Shown one piece after another: positions 17,749-26,682 of a DNA stretch of 64,000 nucleotides. The notes below the pieces were generated by a model that was not told the DNA's origin, did no database searches, and worked only from the letters and a program-made list of their open reading frames with translations. How positions within the stretch are numbered: the first letter of the stretch is position 1; every line of letters begins with the position of its first letter. Source of the DNA: Chlamydia poikilotherma (GTDB lineage Bacteria; Chlamydiota; Chlamydiia; Chlamydiales; Chlamydiaceae); NCBI RefSeq assembly GCF_900239975.1, contig NZ_LS992154.1:1-64000 (forward strand). The letters are read 5' to 3'. Made by a program: the position numbers and the translations under genes.

Positions 17749-18618
17749 TTATTTCTGAAAACTTTGTAACTGACGAATTTCCTTGGTCCATAGATCAGGA
17801 CCTCCAGGAGTCTCTAGATATTTAGGGATCATTCGAGTGTGTTCATTAGTCATAAGAAATTTGAAACTTTCAATACCGATATCTCCTTCCCCTAACGGTG
17901 CATGACGATCCTTATGTTGTCCTAAAGGAAACATGGAATCATTAAGATGGAAAGTTCTTAAATATGATAGACCTACATTATCATCAAAATTTTTGAGTAC
18001 TTGCTTCCAAGACCCTGGAGAGGTAATATCGTACCCAGCAGCAAAGATATGACAGGTATCTATGCAAACTCCTACGGGAATTTTGTGCTTAAGTTTGTCT
18101 ATTAGATAGCCAAGTTCTTCAAAATTACTACCAATAAGGGTACCTTGACCCGCCGTGGTTTCCAAAAGGACGACAAGGGGAGGGGAGTCTTCGAATAAGG
18201 GCTCCATCAAGGAAAAACTTGAAACAATTCTATCTAAGCAAGCTTCTTTAGTATCATTGACAGCTGCACCAGGATGAAAATTAACGAAGTTGATTCCTAA
18301 AGATATGCAATCCTCGATTTCTTGCTGTATGCAGATACGGCTTTTTTCTAGGATTTCTGGATTAGGAGCCCCGGGATTAATTAAGTAGCCAGCATGGCTC
18401 ATGATATAAGATAGAGAAGTCTCTTCAAGAGCTTTTTTAAAAGAATATACCAGAGAATCAGTGAGAGGACGCCTGCGCCACTGTCTTTGATTAGCGGTGA
18501 ACATTTGAATAGTAGAAGCCCCAATTTCCTGCCCTTCGTAAATGGCATTTTGAAGGCCTCCAGCGGTGGATGTATGAGCACCCAACAAAGGAACTTGGGG
18601 AGGCGGAAATACCTGCAT
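17749..18618 (-). CDS. nfo: Endonuclease IV, AP endonuclease
   Basis: Base-excision repair enzyme that cuts DNA at abasic sites using three zinc ions in a TIM barrel. Visible ligands and motifs are [11 protein letters not shown] (first His), [17 protein letters not shown] (Glu), [14 protein letters not shown] (Asp and His) and LRTFHLND and [10 protein letters not shown] (His and Asp). I set the start at the ATG at 18618 ([10 protein letters not shown]), giving 289 residues; an upstream ATG at 18723 would add 35 residues unlike the family and would run into murJ. CT625 is the recalled orthologue. It is divergent from murJ by 65 bases. Confidence 0.95.
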   Translation of the reverse strand: MQVFPPPQVPLLGAHTSTAGGLQNAIYEGQEIGASTIQMFTANQRQWRRRPLTDSLVYSFKKALEETSLSYIMSHAGYLINPGAPNPEILEKSRICIQQEIEDCISLGINFVNFHPGAAVNDTKEACLDRIVSSFSLMEPLFEDSPPLVVLLETTAGQGTLIGSNFEELGYLIDKLKHKIPVGVCIDTCHIFAAGYDITSPGSWKQVLKNFDDNVGLSYLRTFHLNDSMFPLGQHKDRHAPLGEGDIGIESFKFLMTNEHTRMIPKYLETPGGPDLWTKEIRQLQSFQK

Positions 18619-18683
18619 TTTAATGCTCCAAAAATCTCTATCTGGTATGGATAAATCAAGTATTAAGGGAGTAAGACATTTTA

Positions 18684-20327
18684 ATGAATAAAAAAGACGG
18701 CCAAGGATCAGTAGCCAGCTCACTTTTTAATTTATTGTCAGGAACCTTTTTTAGTCGTGTAACAGGAATGTTACGTGAAATTGTGATGGCAGCTTATTTT
18801 GGGGCCGATCCTTTAGTAGCAGCTTTTTGGTTGGCATTCAGAACCATTTTCTTCTTAAGGAAAATTCTTGGAGGACCCATTCTAGGGCTAGCATTCATTC
18901 CTCATTTTGAATTTTTAAGAGCACAAGATACAAGTCGTGCTGCTTTTTTCTTTAAAAGCTTTTCAAGATTTTTTTGTCTTAATGCCTGTGCATTCACACT
19001 AGTTATCGAAATAGGACTAGGAATATGGTTGTATCATGCTCAAGGAAATACAGCTGATGTATTGCAGTTAACGATGATCCTTTTGCCATCAGGCATATTT
19101 CTTATGATGTACACGGTGAACTCAGCCTTGTTACATTGTGAGAAAAGATTTCTCAGCGTTGGCTTAGCTCCTGCTGTTGTCAACGCACTTTGGATTCTTA
19201 CAGTATTCCTCGCAAGACATAGCGATCCAAGAAAACGCATTGTCTGGTTATCAGTAATTCTTGTTATCGGGTTTATTTTAGAATGGTTTGTTACTGTGCC
19301 TGGAGTAAGGAAATTTTTAGGAACGGCAACAACCCCGCCTAAAGAGCGGGATAGTATAAAAGCTTTAATAGTTCCGCTATCTTTAGGATTAATCTCCATG
19401 GGAGTTTTCCAGATAAATCTTCTAACTGATATGTGTTTGGCCCGCTACATACATGAAGTTGGCCCACTATACTTAATGTATTCCATACGAATCCAACAAC
19501 TACCTGTACACCTGTTTGGTCTCGGAGTCTTTACTGTTGTGTTGCCTTCTATTTCTCGATGCGTTCAAGAAGATAATAACGAAGAAGGTTATGAACTTAT
19601 GAAGTTCGCTTTGAATCTTACAGTTTCTGTAATGGTGATTATGACTGTGGGATTATTGCTCCTTGCTCTCCCCGGAGTTCGTGTGCTCTACGAGCATGGT
19701 TTATTTCCAACTAGTGCCGTACATGCTATTGTACAAGTCCTACGTGGGTATAGTGGAAGTATCATACCCATGGCGCTTATTCCTTTAATTTCTGTGCTTT
19801 TTTATGCACGGCGTCACTACACTATACCTTTAGTTATCGGAATTATAGCTGCTATAGCCAATATGATACTTAATGTAGTTTTCGGTTGTTGGTTGATAAA
19901 ACATGTTTCAGGACTAGCTTACGCCACTTCTATTGTTTCTTGGGCGCAATTGTATTTTCTTTGGCAATATGCATCAAAAAAACATCCTGCATATTCTGGA
20001 TTAATGTGGATCACATTTAGGCGTTCTATAAAAGTTATTGGGGTTGCATGTTTAGCTTTCACAGTTACTCTAGGGGTTAATATTCTTACACATACTACAT
20101 ATATAATTTTCCTTAGCCCTATTACACCACTAGCTTGGTCTTTATCATCTTTTGTAGCGCAAAGCGCTGCTTTTTTCTCTGAAAGCGTCATTTTCTTGGC
20201 TTTTTTGTTTGGTTTTGCAAAACTGCTTCGGGTAGAAGATCTTGTAAATTTAACATCTTTTCAATATTGGAAAGGACGCCGAAGCTCTTTGCATAATTCA
20301 CCAGTTATGCAAGATAGTCAGAATTAG
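18684..20327 (+). CDS. murJ: Lipid II flippase MurJ (MviN)
   Basis: Inner-membrane protein of the MOP flippase superfamily that moves lipid II to the periplasmic face for peptidoglycan synthesis. The 547 residues form about 14 hydrophobic helices. The start, with [22 protein letters not shown], is the MviN hallmark, and [13 protein letters not shown] follows in helix 2. CT624 is the recalled orthologue. A C-terminal tail of about 40 residues ([11 protein letters not shown]) is soluble. It works with the PBP at 59849 in the chlamydial septal wall. Confidence 0.94.
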   Translation: MNKKDGQGSVASSLFNLLSGTFFSRVTGMLREIVMAAYFGADPLVAAFWLAFRTIFFLRKILGGPILGLAFIPHFEFLRAQDTSRAAFFFKSFSRFFCLNACAFTLVIEIGLGIWLYHAQGNTADVLQLTMILLPSGIFLMMYTVNSALLHCEKRFLSVGLAPAVVNALWILTVFLARHSDPRKRIVWLSVILVIGFILEWFVTVPGVRKFLGTATTPPKERDSIKALIVPLSLGLISMGVFQINLLTDMCLARYIHEVGPLYLMYSIRIQQLPVHLFGLGVFTVVLPSISRCVQEDNNEEGYELMKFALNLTVSVMVIMTVGLLLLALPGVRVLYEHGLFPTSAVHAIVQVLRGYSGSIIPMALIPLISVLFYARRHYTIPLVIGIIAAIANMILNVVFGCWLIKHVSGLAYATSIVSWAQLYFLWQYASKKHPAYSGLMWITFRRSIKVIGVACLAFTVTLGVNILTHTTYIIFLSPITPLAWSLSSFVAQSAAFFSESVIFLAFLFGFAKLLRVEDLVNLTSFQYWKGRRSSLHNSPVMQDSQN

Positions 20328-20435
20328 CGAGTTGTTTCCTCCTTTCTCGTTTGCAACTGTTTGGTTAGGGTCGTCCGAATAACCATCCTTTTCGATCTTC
20401 TCATACTCAATAATTAAATCGACGCTAAGGAAACT

Positions 20436-21722
20436 ATGAAAAAATATATTTATCAATGGTTAGTGTGTATGACCCTATCGACAGTAATGTCTCAAGGGTT
20501 TGCAAATACACCTTCTGGAATGCAGAGAATGAACGATTCTCAAACATTTATGAATTTAGATGATGTGAAGGCGTATTTAGATACTCGTGGTTTTGTAGAA
20601 ACCAGAAAACGAGGTGGCGTTTTAAAATTAGCTGGTGACGTACGTGTTAAATGGATCCATGCTAGAGAAGATATAAAAACACCTCCTACTCAGCCAGATA
20701 AATATAAACCCTTACCAATAAATCGTTACCGCAGCGAATTTAATCTTTATGTAGATTACAACGCTGATAGAACTTGGCTAACCTCAGAAATGAGTTGGGC
20801 AGCAATTGCTGGAGGCGAATCTTCAGCGGCTGGTATGGATATTGATAGAGCATTCTTAGGATATCGTTTCTATCAAAACTCAGAATCTCGTACAGAACTC
20901 TTTGGAGAAATCGGCCGTTCTTCTTTAGGCAGCATTTTTGAATCAGAAGTTCAATTTAATAGTAACTTTGATGGTCTCCATCTTTATGCGACTCGTCGTT
21001 TTAGCCAATGTTTTCCTTATAATGTAATTATCCATGGTGGACCATTCGTAGTAAATATGGCGAAAAAACATTATGCATGGGTTGTTGAAGGTATTGTTAA
21101 CAAACTACCAGGAAATTTCTCTGTTAAATGTAGTGTTATTGATTGGAATTCTTTCTCTCCTTCAGAAGCTCCAGATCCTGCAAAAACAGCAACAGGTCCT
21201 GTCGCTGCTAATTTGAAGTATAAATATTGCGTATGGCAATGGTTGGTTGGTAAGCACTCTGAATTGCCCTGGTTCCATGGAAAGAAAAAACCTTTGTATG
21301 TCTATGGTGCTTATTTGATAAACACCTTAGCAAAAGCAACAACAACAACCTTAAATGAAAAGCAAAATAAAGCTTGGTTCGTTGGAGGAACTTTAGGTAG
21401 ATTACGAAAAGCTGGAGATTGGTCAGCAACACTACGTTATGAATATGTAGAAGCTTTGGCAATTCCTGAAATCGATGTTTCCGGTATTGGAAGAGGAAAT
21501 CAGTTAAAGTATTGGTTCGCTCAAGCAATTGCTGGGAAATATGACCCTAAAGAAGCTAACGGATTTACGAACTATAAAGGCGCTTCCTATCTTCTTATGT
21601 ACGGAATCACAGATTGCTTATCTTTCAGAGCTTATGGAGCTTACTCCAAGCCTGCGGATAGCCGCTTAGGTAGTGACTTTACTTACAGGAAGTTTGATCT
21701 TGGATTAATTTCCGCATTTTAA
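20436..21722 (+). CDS. CT623-type outer membrane beta-barrel protein
   Basis: A 428-residue exported protein: signal peptide at residues 1-23 (MKKYIYQWLVCMTLSTVMSQGFA), then alternating beta strands and a C-terminal phenylalanine (LGLISAF), the outer-membrane assembly signal. Segments such as RSEFNLYVDYNADRTWLTSEMSW and RAFLGYRFYQ resemble a porin-like barrel. CT623 is the recalled orthologue, an outer-membrane protein seen next to CT622 in other chlamydiae. The ATG follows AAGGAA. Substrate is unknown. A strong terminator follows, so it is separate from the next gene. Confidence 0.82.
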   Translation: MKKYIYQWLVCMTLSTVMSQGFANTPSGMQRMNDSQTFMNLDDVKAYLDTRGFVETRKRGGVLKLAGDVRVKWIHAREDIKTPPTQPDKYKPLPINRYRSEFNLYVDYNADRTWLTSEMSWAAIAGGESSAAGMDIDRAFLGYRFYQNSESRTELFGEIGRSSLGSIFESEVQFNSNFDGLHLYATRRFSQCFPYNVIIHGGPFVVNMAKKHYAWVVEGIVNKLPGNFSVKCSVIDWNSFSPSEAPDPAKTATGPVAANLKYKYCVWQWLVGKHSELPWFHGKKKPLYVYGAYLINTLAKATTTTLNEKQNKAWFVGGTLGRLRKAGDWSATLRYEYVEALAIPEIDVSGIGRGNQLKYWFAQAIAGKYDPKEANGFTNYKGASYLLMYGITDCLSFRAYGAYSKPADSRLGSDFTYRKFDLGLISAF

Positions 21723-21743
21723 TCTGATTTTAATAAAATCTTT

Positions 21744-21785
21744 AAAAAAGCTCATATCTAATTAAAAGATGTGAGCTTTTTTTTT
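21744..21785 (+). terminator. Intrinsic terminator after the CT623-type gene
   Basis: AAAAAAGCTCATATCT pairs with AGATGTGAGCTTTTTT through a near-perfect stem with one G-U pair, followed by a run of T. It clearly ends transcription from the CT623-type gene. Confidence 0.9.
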
Positions 21786-21828
21786 ATGTTTTATAATGAA
21801 GAAAAGATTTTATTAGTTTTTTATTATT

Positions 21829-23739
21829 ATGGTTAATCCTGTCGGCCCTATAGATGAATCAAAAAACATTGCTCCTGCAGACCTATCTACCTTAGGTATG
21901 GAGGCTAGCGCAGCAAATCGCAGCTCAGAAGCTGAAGCGATATCCGGAGCCGCGGGCAAGCCCGGACCGTCTCAGCCTTCTGTACAAACTTTAGGACGAC
22001 TGAGATTCCTAAGCTCAGCCAGAAGTGCTCTGTCTAACTTTTTCGACAAAATATCAGCCTTCTTCTCAGGAAAAACAATTCCTGCATCTTTTGATGATGC
22101 TAAGGCACAAGCTGATAGCGCTAAAAATGCTTTACAGACCGCGACTACCTATGATGAGTTTAAGATTGCTTTACAACAGCTTCAAGACGCTGTCCGGTAT
22201 ATGGAAAAATTAGCTACTACTGATGATGAGAAAGCAGTGGCTAATACTTGGAAAACTAATCTTGCCGCGCAGCAATCTACTATCGATAAAATTAATCAAT
22301 TGGGCAGCATCCTCGAAGAGAATAAAAAGCTTTTAGACGCGATAAAGACTACCTCATCTATTGATCAGATTACAGGTGCCGCTGGACAGATAGAAGTTAA
22401 TAAAACAACTGCTGCAGCACTTATTGAAGAGTTAAAAAAAGCGGGTGTTAACTATCCTGTAATAGATAATCTTGAGACTAGTATTACAACTTCTGGAACA
22501 GAAGTTACTACATTAGCCACCGCCTTAATGGAGGCCTATACTGCAGGGAAAAACAGTGCTTCAGCTGTTGAGGAAGCAAAGGCGAATAATAGTCCTGACA
22601 ATATAGAAGCCTGTAAGCAGATAATCGAAAATGCAAAAGCAGCCATAGAAGCTGCTCTTGCTTTAGCTCCAAACTCTCCTATAGCTAAAGCAGCTCAAAA
22701 GGAACAACAACAAGCGGCAAAAGATATCGGTAAAGTTAAGCCCAGTGGGGGTAGTGATGTTCCTATCGGAGGACCTGGAGCTCCTGGTAGTGTGGGGACT
22801 TCTCAAAATCGTGGTGCTACCCTAGGGGAAGTACGTGTATCGATGTTACTTGCTGATGTTGATAACGAAACCGCAGCAATAATCATGCAAGGTTTCAGAA
22901 ATATGATTGATAACTTCCATGCGCAAAACTCTGATTTTATAGCACCACTGGAAGATGTTATGAATCAAGTAACCGACTTATCAACTCAGATCAACCCTGC
23001 GGATGCAGAGGCTACAGCGCAACTACAAGAAATACAACAAGCTCTACAAGATGCGCTTCAAGGAACGGCAGGTCAAGACGGCATGATCAATGCCTTGGGA
23101 GCTATAACAACAGCAGCTTCAATTTCTACAGGAGCTCCAATTGCTTCTGCAAATCAAGGTGGATCAGCTGTAAAGCAGCTTTACAAAACAGGATCTACTG
23201 CTTCTAGTTCTAAATCTTATGCCGATTCTTTATCTGCGGGTTATGACGCATATCAATCTCTGAATGATGTTTACTCACGAAGTAATGCATCTAATCGTGA
23301 GGTTTTAGATCGTACATCTACTCCGGCATTAACGCAGACAGTTTCTAGAACAGAAACGCGACCTAGCGATAATGATAACGCTGCTCAACGTTTCGCAAGA
23401 ACTATAGCTGGAAATAGTAATACTCTTGGGGACGTTTATGCGTCGGTAGGTGTGTTGCAAACATTGCTAGGCGTATTACAAAATAATCCTCAAGCGAATG
23501 AAGAAGAAATCAAACAGAAGCTGACAGCGGTGATTACAAAAGCTCCGCAGTCAGGTTATCCTCATGTACAGCTTTCTAACGATGCTACGCAGAAGTTTAT
23601 CGCTAAACTTGAGGATGAATTTTCTCGGGGATCAAAAAGACTTGCTGAAGCAAAAGAAGCTGCATTTGAGAAACAGCCTCTGTTTATCCAGCAGGTATTA
23701 GTGAACGTAGCTTCATTATTCTCTGGATACCTACAGTAA
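21829..23739 (+). CDS. TaiP-like type III effector (CT622 type, 76-kDa protein homologue)
   Basis: The 636-residue protein begins MVNPVGPIDESKNIAPADLS and ends LFIQQVLVNVASLFSGYLQ, both as in the C. pneumoniae 76-kDa protein and CT622. The middle is Ala/Gln-rich and helical (about residues 80-250), then a Gly/Pro linker (about 300-325, SGGSDVPIGGPGAPGS), then a C-terminal domain with VRVSMLLADVDNETAAIIMQGFRNM. There is no signal peptide, as expected for type III export. C. trachomatis TaiP binds ATG16L1 and needs chaperone CT635; a CT635-type gene is at 2589-3023. No Shine-Dalgarno is obvious. Confidence 0.85.
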   Translation: MVNPVGPIDESKNIAPADLSTLGMEASAANRSSEAEAISGAAGKPGPSQPSVQTLGRLRFLSSARSALSNFFDKISAFFSGKTIPASFDDAKAQADSAKNALQTATTYDEFKIALQQLQDAVRYMEKLATTDDEKAVANTWKTNLAAQQSTIDKINQLGSILEENKKLLDAIKTTSSIDQITGAAGQIEVNKTTAAALIEELKKAGVNYPVIDNLETSITTSGTEVTTLATALMEAYTAGKNSASAVEEAKANNSPDNIEACKQIIENAKAAIEAALALAPNSPIAKAAQKEQQQAAKDIGKVKPSGGSDVPIGGPGAPGSVGTSQNRGATLGEVRVSMLLADVDNETAAIIMQGFRNMIDNFHAQNSDFIAPLEDVMNQVTDLSTQINPADAEATAQLQEIQQALQDALQGTAGQDGMINALGAITTAASISTGAPIASANQGGSAVKQLYKTGSTASSSKSYADSLSAGYDAYQSLNDVYSRSNASNREVLDRTSTPALTQTVSRTETRPSDNDNAAQRFARTIAGNSNTLGDVYASVGVLQTLLGVLQNNPQANEEEIKQKLTAVITKAPQSGYPHVQLSNDATQKFIAKLEDEFSRGSKRLAEAKEAAFEKQPLFIQQVLVNVASLFSGYLQ

Positions 23740-23770
23740 AATTAAAAGTTTTCTAGGAAGATTTGTTCCC

Positions 23771-23810
23771 AAAAAGGCCTGCTTTGTATTTTGCAAAGTG
23801 GGCTTTTTTT
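23771..23810 (+). terminator. Intrinsic terminator after the TaiP-like gene
   Basis: AAAAAGGCCTGCTTTG pairs with CAAAGTGGGC followed by TTTTTTT; the stem has a small internal mismatch. It lies 32 bases after the stop codon. Confidence 0.85.
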
Positions 23811-23890
23811 ATGCTTCAATTTAGATGTGATTAGAGCTTACTTTGATATCTAAATATCCTATGAGATCTAAGTCAAAATTAGATGGAGAG

Positions 23891-23919
23891 AAAAAATGGG
23901 GAACCGGCCGGTTCCCCAT
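23891..23919 (-). terminator. Perfect 24-base palindrome acting as terminator of the minus-strand DUF582 gene
   Basis: Positions 23896-23919 are a perfect 24-base palindrome (each half ATGGGGAACCGG), with a GGCC centre. On the minus strand it follows the DUF582 stop and runs into TTTTTT (from AAAAAA at 23891-23896), so it reads as a strong rho-independent terminator. It is more GC-rich than its surroundings. Confidence 0.7.
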
Positions 23920-23933
23920 GGCAGTTAAGTTAT

Positions 23934-26525
23934 CTAATTAGGGTAAATTTCGCCTACTAGCTGGGAAAGGATTTTATTCAGCACTTGCATGGATGTCGAC
24001 ACTAACGTCCATTCTTGTTGTACGTTAGTCATCTGGTTTTGCAAGTTTAACTGCTGGGTTTGTCCTTGAGTAGTATAGTCTTGCTGATCGGCTTGGATTT
24101 GAGTAAATAGGGGCCCTAAACCACCTGTAGGTGTTATATTAGGGAATCCATTGGAAATAAAGCCTTCTAAAGCAGCTAAAGTGGGTATCCAGTCTTTTGA
24201 ACCAGTAATTTTAAATATGTTACCATTATAATTACCATCTTTTGTTTGTTCTTCGATTCTAAGGTTAGATAGCATTGCATTTAGAAGATTAAGTTGATTA
24301 AATGTAATCGTTAAAGAGTATTTATAATTGGAAGTTGCATTAAGCATTTCAGATTTCTGAGATGAGGAAATACCAGGCAAATTATTAATTTTACCTATTA
24401 AAGCTTCCACTAAAACTTGAGCACGTCGACAACGGCCAGTATCACGAGCTATGTATTCTTTTTCTTTGGATAGAGCAAGGCAAGTCTCGAAATAGTCACC
24501 ACAGAATAAGTCAGCACCTTCTTTACTTTGGATAAGATAGGAGGAGAGGTTATAGTACACCGAAGTTGTTGAGAACTCATTGGTGATTTTTAAAAGATCA
24601 TTAATAGCATTTGCAGCAAGGTTATTGAAGTTAATCTCTTCTATCAATGGATTTAAAAAGGCAGATTGCTTGGGTAATTGTGAGTTCAAAATCAGATAAA
24701 TAAATGCAGAGCCCAGGCTTTCTGAATTTAACCAGCTTTCAACAGCTTTCTTTCGATCAGCAGTAAAACTAGCATCCGCGGGGTTCAATTCCTTATATTT
24801 TTTATCTAAGTCCGCAATTTGTTGTTGGAGTGCTTTGATATGCTGATCTGCCGCTGTTTTGAATTCCCCTAATATTGCATTAGCTTGTGTAGTGAAATTA
24901 CCATCTATGGTGGAGATTCGTAATACGTTTTGTTGGAAATTATCAAAATTGGGTATTTGGTAGCCTTTTTCGCTTTTAATATAGTTAGTTAAAGAGTTGG
25001 ATATTGTTATAATTTCTTGACCCACCTGATCAAAGAACTTGTAACCTTTAATTACGCTACCTTTTCCTGATAAATATGTTTTTACCTCGTTTTCAGTATT
25101 TATTGCATTGTTTAAGGTATATTCTGAGATTTCCTGAAAGGCATTCATTCTTGCGATGAATCTAGTTAGATTAACTCCGCTTCCTATAGTAAGTCGTAAG
25201 TATTTTGGGACATGCGTATCAAGGATAGCTTTTTCTTCGCTTGTAAGATTTGCATACATTTGAGATAAACTAGTAAGGCCTGCATTAGCTTCCATGCCGG
25301 CAGTTATAAGTACTGAGGTATAATCTTTACCATCTTTGATGTTTTTAGATCCGTTTACCCAAGAAGTATAGCAACTTACAGATTGTTGAAATGCCGCTAG
25401 TTGATTTTCTAGAGTCTGTTTTTCATTTTCTATTGAAGAACGTACTGTATTTAGATTTTGAACAGCGGTTTGATAGGCTCCTGTAACTCCTTCTCGGTAT
25501 ATAGCAGCATCACGAGGTTTTAAATACGTATCTAAAGTAGTCTTGCTTGGAAGCTGAGTTGCTTGATAAATTATAGTCAGAGCAGCTGTATCTAGGGTTG
25601 TTAAAGTAAGATAACTACTTAGAGTTAGTTGCGTTTTAACAATTTCTTCAGCTCCTCCCAATGCCGGTACTTTATTAACGGCATCTGTAAGGCCATTAAA
25701 GATAGCACGAAGCGTTATCATTCCATTGACACTTTGCACATTATCTTTAGTAAGATTGGGGACTGTTGCTTCAATAGCTCGCATTTGCTTCATCATTTTA
25801 AGGGTTTCCCCTCCAATAGACGATCGATAAGCCATGAATTGTTCTTTAACATTAGCATCAAAGAAGTCTGATACGAATTGATCAACATATTCTTCGAGAG
25901 CTTTCTTAATTTCCTCTTCCGAAGCTCCTGAAGATACAAGCTTTGCTGATAGTTTATCTTGGCCTTTCTTAATTTCAGTAATTTGTTCTTTTTTGATTTG
26001 CTCAAGAATGTCTTGCTTACTAGGTTGATAACAGTTGTTAAACACCCTTTTTTGTTCATCAGAGGTAAGAGAGGTGTTGTTTTGCAATGGTTTGACTAGC
26101 GTTAGAGCAAGAATAACGGAAGAGACCTGTGTGAGATTAACATTTGGAGTCGAAGTAATGAAAGTCTCTAGACCATCAAGAATAAGAGGCACAAGTGCAA
26201 GAGCTGCTGTTGCTTGTATTGATTCAATAGTTTGAGATTTTCCTAGAGCAGGATTTGGATTACTACTTGTCTGCCGTTTAGGTGATACAGGTGGGGAGGG
26301 GAATATAGTATTGTTAGGATTTAACAACATAGAAGCTTGAACATTGCCAGCTTCTATAACGGATGCTAAACGCTTTAAAACATATAACCCAGAGTTTAAT
26401 GTTTCTATGTCTATAGCTGGCTGAGCTTTAGCGTCAAAATTAGAAAACTTATGGTTTAACTTAATATTAAATAAACAATCACCGGAAACTGTTTTAGGCC
26501 TGTTCTGTATATAAAAAGAAGACAT
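23934..26525 (-). CDS. DUF582 family type III effector, paralogue 1
   Basis: An 863-residue soluble, mostly helical protein without signal peptide. Its last ~200 residues resemble the neighbouring protein at 26683 (QQEWTLVSTSMQVLN here, QQEWTVVATSLQVLN there; SDQQ/ADQQ and an ITGSKDW-type segment before it). This region matches the DUF582 family as I recall it (CT619, CT620, CT621, CT711, CT712), which are secreted by the type III system and whose conserved domain has been reported to bind the ESCRT protein Hrs. The N-terminal half is not shared. Exact orthologue is not determined. It is divergent from its paralogue. Confidence 0.75.
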   Translation of the reverse strand: MSSFYIQNRPKTVSGDCLFNIKLNHKFSNFDAKAQPAIDIETLNSGLYVLKRLASVIEAGNVQASMLLNPNNTIFPSPPVSPKRQTSSNPNPALGKSQTIESIQATAALALVPLILDGLETFITSTPNVNLTQVSSVILALTLVKPLQNNTSLTSDEQKRVFNNCYQPSKQDILEQIKKEQITEIKKGQDKLSAKLVSSGASEEEIKKALEEYVDQFVSDFFDANVKEQFMAYRSSIGGETLKMMKQMRAIEATVPNLTKDNVQSVNGMITLRAIFNGLTDAVNKVPALGGAEEIVKTQLTLSSYLTLTTLDTAALTIIYQATQLPSKTTLDTYLKPRDAAIYREGVTGAYQTAVQNLNTVRSSIENEKQTLENQLAAFQQSVSCYTSWVNGSKNIKDGKDYTSVLITAGMEANAGLTSLSQMYANLTSEEKAILDTHVPKYLRLTIGSGVNLTRFIARMNAFQEISEYTLNNAINTENEVKTYLSGKGSVIKGYKFFDQVGQEIITISNSLTNYIKSEKGYQIPNFDNFQQNVLRISTIDGNFTTQANAILGEFKTAADQHIKALQQQIADLDKKYKELNPADASFTADRKKAVESWLNSESLGSAFIYLILNSQLPKQSAFLNPLIEEINFNNLAANAINDLLKITNEFSTTSVYYNLSSYLIQSKEGADLFCGDYFETCLALSKEKEYIARDTGRCRRAQVLVEALIGKINNLPGISSSQKSEMLNATSNYKYSLTITFNQLNLLNAMLSNLRIEEQTKDGNYNGNIFKITGSKDWIPTLAALEGFISNGFPNITPTGGLGPLFTQIQADQQDYTTQGQTQQLNLQNQMTNVQQEWTLVSTSMQVLNKILSQLVGEIYPN

Positions 26526-26643
26526 AGAAATTATTTTTATAATTTTTTATTTTATTTTCTTATTTTATGAACTTTTTTTCTATTCTGCTTTTTAATTAAA
26601 ATTTTTTATTTCTTTTATAATGTTGCTGGTTTTGTTTTTAAGA

Positions 26644-26681
26644 AAAACTATTTATTTTTGATTAATTATAAAAATAGTTTT
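26644..26681. repeat. Inverted repeat abutting the start of the second DUF582 gene
   Basis: AAAACTATTT (26644-26653) and AAATAGTTTT (26672-26681) are perfect 10-base arms around an 18-base AT-rich spacer. The right arm ends one base before the ATG at 26683, where a ribosome binding site would be. It lies between two divergent effectors, so a shared operator or an RNA stem is possible. Confidence 0.45.
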
Positions 26682-26682
26682 C

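Noticed and set aside
18619..18723. Upstream ATG giving nfo 35 extra residues
   Set aside because: The extra residues are unlike endonuclease IV and would overlap the start of murJ.
21208..21528. 106-codon frame opposite the CT623-type gene
   Set aside because: Antisense shadow; leucine-rich stretch arises from the complement of Lys/Ala codons.
26035..26235. Frames antisense to the minus-strand DUF582 gene
   Set aside because: Shadows of a well-supported coding sequence.
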